This document shows, in pieces, positions 1-5,496 of a stretch of 6,035 bases of DNA; the first letter of the stretch is position 1; every line of letters begins with the position of its first letter. A program made the position numbers and the translations under genes. The notes beneath the pieces were generated by a model, which was not told where the DNA came from, searched no databases, and saw nothing but the letters and a program-made list of their open reading frames with translations. The DNA is from an uncultured Eubacteriales bacterium (GTDB lineage Bacteria > Bacillota > Clostridia > Oscillospirales > Acutalibacteraceae): positions 1 through 6,035 of the forward strand of contig ONXZ01000108.1 of the NCBI GenBank assembly GCA_900321905.1, written 5' to 3'.

Positions 1-11
1 ATGCGGCAGAA

Positions 12-46
12 AAAGCCCTGTTCAGTTCAGAACTGAACAGGGCTTT
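12..46 (-). terminator. Intrinsic terminator of the cysE-cysS-reductase operon
   Basis: This is a perfect inverted repeat with 17-nt arms (12-28 and 30-46) around one central base at 29; in RNA the innermost pairs must open to form a loop. Read on the minus strand, the GC-rich base of the stem (GGGC) runs into CTTTTTCTG, the uridine tract expected of a Rho-independent terminator. It lies about 80 nt past the reductase stop codon. On the plus strand the hairpin is followed by CCTAATTAATT with no T run, so it should work mainly for minus-strand transcription. Confidence 0.9.
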
Positions 47-125
47 CCTAATTAATTCATTTATACTTTTTTATTGTCCACTTTTACTTGACAATTTCAC
101 GTTTTGGTCAGCCTTTAGTGTTTTC

Positions 126-1256
126 TTATTCAAAGAAGTCCCTGACAGTGCCGTTCATAAGTTCAGGAATGTTAATCCTTTGCGGACAGTGTGTTTTGCA
201 CTTGCCGCAGTTGATACATTCGCCTGCTTTGCCGTCGATTGTTGCATACTCAGCAGCCGCTTCGTCTGCAGTTGCCTCGCCGTTTTTTACCTTGTTATAG
301 GTCGCAAAAATTGTGCTGATTTTAACACCTTTAGGGCAGTCAGCGCAGTAATCACAGCCTGTGCAAGGAATGATGTCATTCTTGTTGAGCATAGCGGCAG
401 CGTTATAGCAAATCTTCATTTCCTGCTCGTTAAACGGTGTAAAGTCACTAAGCGTTTCAATGTTATCGAGCATTTGCTCGTTAGCGTTCATGCCGCTTAA
501 AATAGTGAGAACATTATCAAAACTTGCACAATAACCCATCGCCCAGGAAGCAACTGACTTGTCAGGTTTTGCTGTCTTGAACAATTCCTCGACATTCTGC
601 GGCACATCTGCAAGTTTGCCACCGCGAACAGGCTCCATAATTATTGTGGGAATACCTGCTTTTTCAAGAATTTCGTACTGCTCTTTTGACTTGTAGTTCT
701 TCCAGTCGAGATAGTTCATCTGAATCTGTGCAAAATCCCAGTTGTGAGCAGCAACAATTTCTTCAAGCACATCGAGTGTGCCGTGGAACGAAAATCCAAA
801 GTATTTAACTTTGCCCTCTTTGCGCTTTTTCTCGACAAAATCAATAGCGCCGTATTTCTTTGCCTTTTCCCAACTGCCTTTGTCGAGCGAGTGAAGCAAA
901 TAGAAATCAAAGTAATCAACGTCGCACCTTTTGAGTTGTTTGTTGAAAATGCGCTCTAAATCATTTTCGCGCAGCACAAGCCACATTGGCATTTTGTCTG
1001 CGAGAAAATATGTGTCGCGAGGATACTTTTTGAGCGCGGAGCCGATAAACGCCTCACTCTTACTTGCGTGATAGATGTACGCCGTGTCAAAGTAGTTAAC
1101 ACCGTTTTGATATGCCAAATCCACAAGTTCCTGACCTTTTTTGTAGTCAATCATAGGGTTTGCTTCCCTTTTAAGCGGTGTTTTAACGGGAAGTCGCATT
1201 GTTCCAAGACCTAACCTCGATACTTCTGTATCCTTGAATTTTACTCTGTCTACCAT
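126..1256 (-). CDS. Aldo/keto reductase with C-terminal double 4Fe-4S cysteine motif
   Basis: The product has 376 residues: an aldo/keto reductase TIM barrel (about 1-270) and a C-terminal ferredoxin-like part (about 290-376). The AKR catalytic tetrad is visible: Asp57 and Tyr62 (DTAYIY), Lys88 (LADK) and His122 (YLLHSL). The C-terminus carries Cys298, 301, 304 and 307, and Cys347, 350, 353 and 357 followed by Pro. These two clusters could bind two 4Fe-4S centres. The layout fits the 'predicted oxidoreductase of the aldo/keto reductase family' (COG1453 type), whose substrates are mostly unknown. The barrel implies NAD(P)H-dependent carbonyl chemistry, and the clusters suggest electron transfer from another carrier; both are inference. 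The ATG start follows AGGAG (1264-1268) by 7 nt. The start lies 18 nt behind the cysS stop, and a terminator follows, so it is the last gene of the cysteine-controlled operon. It is cytosolic, with no signal peptide or membrane segment. The family call is firm; the function is not known. Confidence 0.9.
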   Translation of the reverse strand: MVDRVKFKDTEVSRLGLGTMRLPVKTPLKREANPMIDYKKGQELVDLAYQNGVNYFDTAYIYHASKSEAFIGSALKKYPRDTYFLADKMPMWLVLRENDLERIFNKQLKRCDVDYFDFYLLHSLDKGSWEKAKKYGAIDFVEKKRKEGKVKYFGFSFHGTLDVLEEIVAAHNWDFAQIQMNYLDWKNYKSKEQYEILEKAGIPTIIMEPVRGGKLADVPQNVEELFKTAKPDKSVASWAMGYCASFDNVLTILSGMNANEQMLDNIETLSDFTPFNEQEMKICYNAAAMLNKNDIIPCTGCDYCADCPKGVKISTIFATYNKVKNGEATADEAAAEYATIDGKAGECINCGKCKTHCPQRINIPELMNGTVRDFFE

Positions 1257-1274
1257 AATTTTACTCCTAAAAAA

Positions 1275-2669
1275 TTATTCTTTTGTCCACGTTACGCCTT
1301 GTGGGGTATCCTTGAGTATAATGCCTTTTGCTTTTAAATCGTCGCGGATTTTGTCCGCTGTTGCCCAATCTTTATTATTGCGTGCCTGTTGACGCTGTTC
1401 AATGAGTGCTTCAATCTCGCTGTCAAGGTCGTTTGACTTGCGGTTGTAGAGAATTCCAAGCACGTCGCAGAGTTCGTCAAACAGTTTTGCAGCCGCCTCG
1501 CAAGTGCCTCTTGAAACAGGTTTGTCAAGAATTTTTGTGTTGATATCCTTAACGAGTTCAAATACTGCTGCAAGTCCGTCTGCAGTGTTGAGGTCGTCGT
1601 CCATAGCGTCAATAAACTGCTGACGGCGGCTGTCGATGGTCTTTAAGATTTCTGCGTCGTTTTCGATATCGTCAGATGCGTTTTTGATTGCAAAATCAAG
1701 CGATTCACGGCAGGTGTAAAGCCTTTCAAGCGCTGACTTGCACTGTTCAATGATTTCAAGATTGTAGTTAATCGGAGAACGGTAGTGCGAGGATATGAGG
1801 AAGTATCTGATTACCTCATAGCCGTATGCATCGGCAATTTCGCGCACGGTCTTGAAGTTGCCGAGCGACTTGCTCATTTTAACGTTGTCAACGTTGATAT
1901 AGCCGTTGTGCATCCAGTATTTTGCAAACGGGGCGCCATTTGCCGCTTCGCTCTGTGCAATTTCATTTTCGTGGTGCGGGAAGATTAAGTCCTGACCGCC
2001 GCAGTGAATATCAATAGTGTTGCCGAGATACTTTCTGTTCATTGCAGAACACTCAATATGCCAGCCCGGTCTGCCTTTGCCCCACGGTGAATCCCAGTAC
2101 GGCTCGCCTTCTTTTGCCGCTTTCCACAGTGCAAAGTCAAGCGGATTTTCTTTCTTATCCCCTACTGCAATTCTTGCGCCGCTTTGCAAATCGTCAATTG
2201 GCTGGTGCGAGAGTTTGCCGTAGCCGTCAAATTTAAGTGCGCGGTAGTAAACGTCGCCGTCAACTGCGTATGCAAAGCCTTTGTCCTCAAGTTCTTTGAT
2301 GATAGCAATGATTTCGTCAATGTTTTCTGTTGCCTTTGGGTGAACGGTTGCGTCTTTGAAATTAAGACCGTGAGCGTCAGTCCAAAACTCGTTAATATAT
2401 TTTTCCGATACTTCGGTAAAGGTCAAACCTTCCTCGTTTGCTCTGTTGATGATTTTATCGTCAACGTCAGTAAAGTTCTGCACAAACTTAACGTTATATC
2501 CGCGATACTCAAGATATCTGCGAAGCACGTCAAAAACGCAAAGCGGACGCGCGTTGCCGATATGGATGTAGTTATATACCGTCGGACCGCAGGCGTAAAT
2601 CTTAACCTCGTTTTCATCAACAGGGATAAATTCTTCTTTTTCCCTAGATAAAGTATTCAATATTCTCAC
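1275..2669 (-). CDS. cysS: Cysteinyl-tRNA synthetase
   Basis: This class I synthetase joins cysteine to tRNA-Cys using ATP. The product has 464 residues, normal for the family. The HIGH motif appears as HIGN at 36-39, and KMSKS at 264-268. The zinc ligands line up with those known in E. coli: Cys27, Cys207 (HIECSAM), His232 and Glu236 (PHHENE). The Rossmann catalytic core covers about residues 20-300. After it come a helical DALR-type domain and a C-terminal anticodon-binding part (about 345-464). The start is GTG, not ATG. It is preferred because GGAGG (2679-2683) sits 9 nt upstream and the beginning MRILNTLSREKEEF matches the usual CysS N-terminus. The gene overlaps the 3' end of cysE by 26 nt, which suggests coupled translation. 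It is downstream of the cysE T-box and so should be induced when tRNA-Cys is uncharged. No catalytic residue appears to be missing. Confidence 0.98.
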   Translation of the reverse strand: MRILNTLSREKEEFIPVDENEVKIYACGPTVYNYIHIGNARPLCVFDVLRRYLEYRGYNVKFVQNFTDVDDKIINRANEEGLTFTEVSEKYINEFWTDAHGLNFKDATVHPKATENIDEIIAIIKELEDKGFAYAVDGDVYYRALKFDGYGKLSHQPIDDLQSGARIAVGDKKENPLDFALWKAAKEGEPYWDSPWGKGRPGWHIECSAMNRKYLGNTIDIHCGGQDLIFPHHENEIAQSEAANGAPFAKYWMHNGYINVDNVKMSKSLGNFKTVREIADAYGYEVIRYFLISSHYRSPINYNLEIIEQCKSALERLYTCRESLDFAIKNASDDIENDAEILKTIDSRRQQFIDAMDDDLNTADGLAAVFELVKDINTKILDKPVSRGTCEAAAKLFDELCDVLGILYNRKSNDLDSEIEALIEQRQQARNNKDWATADKIRDDLKAKGIILKDTPQGVTWTKE

Positions 2670-3321
2670 TTTTCTTTGCCTCCAGTTTTACAATTTCTTC
2701 TTTTAATTCGTCAATAGTTTTGCTGTTCTTCATAATAGCGTCCATAAGCGGGTCAGGCATTGTTACCTGGTCAAGGTCGTCAATGCGGTGACCTTCAAGC
2801 CTTACAACACGTCCGGGAACGCCTACAACAGTGCAGTTCGGTTCAACATCTTTAACGACAACTGCGCCTGCCGCAACCTTTACATTTTCACCTATTGTAA
2901 TAGGTCCGAGCACTTTTGCACCCGCGCCGACCATAACTCCGCGAAGAAGCGTAGGATGTCGCTTGCCTGTGTCCTTGCCGGTACCGCCGAGCGTTACGCC
3001 CTGATAAATCATGCAGTCGTCGCCGACTTCAGCCGTTTCGCCAATAACTATGCCGTGGCCGTGGTCAATGCAAACGCGCCTGCCGATTGTGGCTCCGGGG
3101 TGAATTTCAATACCGGTTTTATGCGCTGAACGCTGACTTATCCACCGTGCCAGGAATTTCATATTATGCCTGAAAAACCAGTTTGCTCTGCGGTGACTTC
3201 GGAGGGCTTTAAACCCGGGATAAAGCAGTATAATCTCAAGCGGATTATTTGTAGCAGGGTCGTGTTCAATAAAACTACGTACATCTTCTTTATATTCACT
3301 AAAATAACTAATAATTATCAC
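2644..3321 (-). CDS. cysE: Serine O-acetyltransferase
   Basis: The enzyme transfers acetyl from acetyl-CoA to L-serine, giving O-acetylserine, the committed step to cysteine. With the GTG start used here it has 225 residues, a length typical of the short Gram-positive form. The N-terminal helical part contains the DPA motif (about residues 21-23). The left-handed beta-helix (about 70-175) carries the conserved IDHGHGIVIGET segment with the Asp86-His87 pair, then TLGGTGKDTGKRHP with His122, then GAGAKVLG and GVPGRVV. The C-terminal tail (about 180-225) is charged and helical. The frame is open up to 3453, but the extra 44 residues would be encoded by the T-box and terminator and resemble no CysE, so I exclude them. 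The start is uncertain. GTG (3319-3321) is the only usual start codon between the attenuator and the conserved core, yet the best Shine-Dalgarno (AGGTGA, 3318-3323) overlaps it and would suit ATT at 3310-3312. The gene overlaps cysS by 26 nt. Confidence 0.95.
   Translation of the reverse strand: MIIISYFSEYKEDVRSFIEHDPATNNPLEIILLYPGFKALRSHRRANWFFRHNMKFLARWISQRSAHKTGIEIHPGATIGRRVCIDHGHGIVIGETAEVGDDCMIYQGVTLGGTGKDTGKRHPTLLRGVMVGAGAKVLGPITIGENVKVAAGAVVVKDVEPNCTVVGVPGRVVRLEGHRIDDLDQVTMPDPLMDAIMKNSKTIDELKEEIVKLEAKKSENIEYFI
2679..2683 (-). promoter_or_regulatory. Ribosome binding site deciding the GTG start of cysS
   Basis: GGAGG lies 9 nt upstream of GTG at 2667-2669, within the final codons of cysE. 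It is the strongest ribosome binding site in the window. It selects the GTG that gives the conserved CysS N-terminus. Confidence 0.85.
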
Positions 3322-3323
3322 CT
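3318..3323 (-). promoter_or_regulatory. Shine-Dalgarno of cysE, overlapping the GTG start candidate
   Basis: AGGTGA is the only purine-rich ribosome binding site between the attenuator T tract (3328-3333) and the conserved CysE core. It includes the GTG at 3319-3321, so it cannot serve that codon. An ATT codon at 3310-3312 lies in frame 5 nt downstream, at a usable distance. Upstream of the GTG only TTGAG is available, a weak site. No in-frame ATG occurs until the middle of the N-terminal domain. Confidence 0.5.
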
Positions 3324-3327
3324 CAAC

Positions 3328-3357
3328 AAAAAACCTTCGTCGATTGCTCGACGAAGG
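3328..3357 (-). terminator. T-box attenuator (intrinsic terminator) before cysE
   Basis: On the minus strand this is a perfect 10-bp stem (CCTTCGTCGA / TCGACGAAGG, 3334-3357) closed by a GCAA tetraloop. Six T residues (3328-3333) follow at once. The 5' arm shares CTTCGT (3351-3356) with the T-box antiterminator, so the two folds exclude each other. When tRNA-Cys is charged, this hairpin should form and stop transcription 6 nt before the GTG start candidate of cysE. Confidence 0.95.
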
Positions 3358-3543
3358 CAATAAAATACTGCGGTTCCACTCCGTTTTATACTCATTATAC
3401 GCTTTTAACGGAGCAACCCGACACGGAATACTTAATTCCTCCGTGCAGTTCACAGGTGCATTTCATCAAATGGGATATATGAACATCACAGCGCCGTTCA
3501 CTCTCTTTGATATCCCCCTTTGACTACTCTCCTGCTCAAAACT
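3328..3543 (-). promoter_or_regulatory. T-box riboswitch leader, cysteine specifier, controlling cysE-cysS
   Basis: The leader binds tRNA and senses its charging state. Parts that can be read on the minus strand, in order: lower Stem I (AGTT 3540-3543 with AACT 3447-3450; CAGG 3531-3534 with CCTG 3453-3456) with an asymmetric, kink-turn-like gap; loop E bases AGTA (3525-3528) facing GAA (3462-3464); upper Stem I TCAAA/TTTGA and GGGATAT/ATATCCC; the AG bulge AAAGAGAG (3501-3508); and a terminal hairpin TGAAC/GTTCA whose loop holds GCTG. The specifier is read as TGC at 3458-3460, a cysteine codon followed by A. A further hairpin occupies 3422-3445. The antiterminator spans 3351-3384: ACGGAG pairs with CTTCGT (one G-U pair), the 7-nt bulge TGGAACC (3372-3378) matches the UGGNACC consensus that binds the tRNA 3' end, and GC pairs with GC. 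The attenuator at 3328-3357 completes the switch. This is the transcriptional type of T-box, known from Firmicutes. Confidence 0.96.
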
Positions 3544-3548
3544 TTTAT

Positions 3549-3587
3549 ATTATATATACATTATATACAATCTGCAAAAAAATGCAA
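3549..3587 (-). promoter_or_regulatory. Sigma-A-type promoter(s) of the cysE operon
   Basis: Two overlapping promoter matches lie just before the T-box. One is TTGCAG (3572-3577), a 17-nt spacer, then TATAAT (3549-3554). It predicts transcription start near 3542-3543, exactly where Stem I of the leader begins. The other is TTGCAT (3582-3587), a 16-nt spacer, then TATAAT (3560-3565), with a start about 11 nt earlier. The first fits the leader better. Both -10 boxes are perfect consensus. The upstream -35 begins 5 nt after the pgsA stop codon. Confidence 0.8.
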
Positions 3588-3592
3588 CACTT

Positions 3593-4177
3593 TTATTTTG
3601 TTTTTATAAGGTGCCAGCCGTCTTTTGCGTATTTAAGACCACTAAGCAGCGTTACAACGCCTACAATCCAGAAGGCAATAGTACAGTAAATGTTCATCCA
3701 GTGAGGTGCGTTAAAGCCGTTTGTAGCAATAACAATTTCACCGTCCTTTTCCATAATAGCGAGGAATAGGAATACAAGACCTGTTGTTGCCATTTGCAGA
3801 AACGTTTTAGCCTTGCCAAAGGCATTTGCGGCAATAACTTCGCCCTCGTTGACTGCAGCCATACGCATACCTGCAACAAGGAACTCGCGCGCCATCATAA
3901 TCATAACGACAATGTCGGTGTGCCAGCCGAGGTTAATCTGAATAAGAAACGCAGCAAGCACTAGTGACTTATCTGAAAGCGGGTCCATAAGTTTGCCGAA
4001 GTCGGTAACAAGCCCCTGTTTTCTTGCAATAATGCCGTCTGCCTTGTCGCTCATGCAGGCAACAAAGTAAATCAAAAGCGCCGCAACCCAGTGGTATCTG
4101 AACGGTATGAGCGCTGCCGCAAACAAAAACGGCACGCAGCAAAATCTGAATACAGTTATTTTATTAGGTAAATTCAA
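3593..4177 (-). CDS. pgsA: CDP-diacylglycerol--glycerol-3-phosphate 3-phosphatidyltransferase
   Basis: This membrane enzyme makes phosphatidylglycerol phosphate from CDP-diacylglycerol and glycerol-3-phosphate, the entry step to phosphatidylglycerol and cardiolipin. The product has 194 residues. The CDP-alcohol phosphatidyltransferase signature D-x2-D-G-x2-A-R-x8-G-x3-D-x3-D is complete: Asp44, Asp47, Gly48, Ala51, Arg52, Gly61, Asp65 and Asp69. MNLPNKIT at the N-terminus and the later REFLV and GKAKT segments are typical of PgsA rather than other family members. Hydrophobic stretches near 9-25, 30-42, 71-96, 128-142 and 163-182 are the likely membrane segments. The start is TTG, supported by GGGGTGA (4185-4191) 7 nt upstream and by the conserved N-terminus. 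It overlaps the rimO stop in the sequence TTGA, so translation is probably coupled. I see no terminator after it; the cysE promoter begins at once. Confidence 0.95.
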   Translation of the reverse strand: MNLPNKITVFRFCCVPFLFAAALIPFRYHWVAALLIYFVACMSDKADGIIARKQGLVTDFGKLMDPLSDKSLVLAAFLIQINLGWHTDIVVMIMMAREFLVAGMRMAAVNEGEVIAANAFGKAKTFLQMATTGLVFLFLAIMEKDGEIVIATNGFNAPHWMNIYCTIAFWIVGVVTLLSGLKYAKDGWHLIKTK

Positions 4178-4184
4178 TCCACTC

Positions 4185-4191
4185 TCACCCC
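4185..4191 (-). promoter_or_regulatory. Ribosome binding site deciding the TTG start of pgsA
   Basis: GGGGTGA lies 7 nt upstream of TTG at 4175-4177, inside the last codons of rimO. It supports TTG as the start of pgsA, where no ATG is available near the conserved NLPNKIT beginning. Confidence 0.75.
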
Positions 4192-5328
4192 AATCAAATC
4201 GTATCCGTTAAAATCAGTGATTTTGATATTGACAAAATCGCCGATATTGATGTCTGTGTCTGAAGTAAAAATAATTCCGCTGTCAATTTCAGGCGAATCA
4301 AGGTAAGACCTGCCTGTGTATTTTTCACCGTCGAACTCGTCAACAATAACCTTGTATATCTTGCCAACGCGGTTTTTGTTTGAGCGTTCAGTAACGGAGT
4401 ACTGCAGGTTCATCAAAATTTCCTGACGGTGAAGTTTAACATCCTCGTCAATCTGATTATCCATGTCAAATGCAGGCGTGTCTTCTTCAGGTGAAAAGGT
4501 AAAGCAACCCATTTTGTCAAACTGAACGTCGCTTACAAAGTCGCAAAGCGTTTCAAAATCTTCGTCAGTTTCACCGGGGAAACCTACCATAAACGTGGTG
4601 CGAAGCGAGAGTTCGGGTATACTTGCCCTCATTTTCGCTATAAGGCGTTTATAGTCGTCGCCGCTGCCAACTCTGTTCATATCCTTCAAAACGCTTTCTG
4701 ACGCGTGCTGAAGTGGAATGTCTATATAGTTGCAAATTTTATCGTTGCTTGCAATTACGTCAATGAGTGAGTCGGTAATCCTCTGCGGATAGCAGTAGAA
4801 AAGTCTTATCCACTCAATGCCATCTATCTTGACAAGTTCTTTGAGCAGTTTGTCAAGTTTGTACTCGCCATAGAGGTCGTAGCCGTAGCGAGTGGTGTCC
4901 TGCGCTATGAGGATTAACTCCTTAACACCGCCTGCAGCGAGTTCTTCAGCCTCTGCGATTACAGACTCAGGTTTGCGGCTTCTGAAAGCGCCGCGTATAC
5001 CCGGAATTGCACAGTAAGCGCACCTGTTATCGCAACCGTCTGCGATTTTAAGATATGCCCAGTGTTTTGGTGTAGATAGCAGCCTTTTGTCGTCAAGCGG
5101 CAAAAAACACTTGTTCGGGAATGAAGATGTGCCAAGACCGATAAGAACTTTTTGGCAAATCTTAACGATATCGCTGTTTGCCCCAATGCCGACTACCGCG
5201 TCAACCTCAGGCATTTCGTCATTGATTTCGTCCTGATAACGTTCAGCAAGACAGCCTGTAACGACTATCGCAGTTATAAGTCCTGCCTTTTTGTATTCGG
5301 CAACTTCAAGGATAGTGTCAATCGCTTC

Positions 5329-5338
5329 CTGCTCTGCT
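5329..5338. repeat. 5-bp tandem duplication (CTGCT x2) that breaks rimO
   Basis: The plus strand reads CTGCTCTGCT; on the coding strand this is AGCAGAGCAG. It lies exactly where the rimO reading frame changes. One copy gives AAG-CAG-GAA-GCG-ATT (K-Q-E-A-I), matching the family; two copies shift the frame. A short direct repeat of this kind is the usual product of replication slippage. Confidence 0.85.
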
Positions 5339-5496
5339 TTGCGGCGTCAATAAAGCCGCAGGTGTTGATAATCATTATATCGCTGTCAGGAATTTCGCTG
5401 ACTATCTGAAAACCTGCGCTATTTAGTTTTTCAAGCAAAATTTCGCCGTCTACCTGATTTTTAGGGCAGCCGAGCGAAATCATACCGATTTTATAA

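Noticed and set aside
89..94. TTGACA on the plus strand as a -35 promoter box
   Set aside because: There is no TATAAT-like box 16-18 nt downstream, and no plus-strand gene for it to serve.
74..94. Small inverted repeat TTGTC / GACAA between the reductase stop and the terminator
   Set aside because: Only 5 bp of AT-rich stem around an 11-nt loop; too weak to call a second terminator or a binding site.
88..300. Plus-strand reading frame near the window start, and other plus-strand frames such as 180-500, 1785-1988 and 2184-2651
   Set aside because: All lie opposite well-supported minus-strand genes, show no recognisable domain, and lack convincing ribosome binding sites. They are frame shadows.
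3322..3453. N-terminal extension of cysE by 44 residues up to a GTG at 3451-3453
   Set aside because: These codons coincide with the T-box specifier region, antiterminator and attenuator hairpin, and the encoded residues do not resemble any CysE N-terminus. The open frame is accidental.
5274..5345. Programmed ribosomal frameshift in rimO
   Set aside because: There is no slippery heptamer or obvious downstream stimulatory hairpin, and RimO is not known to use frameshifting. The exact tandem repeat explains the break more simply.
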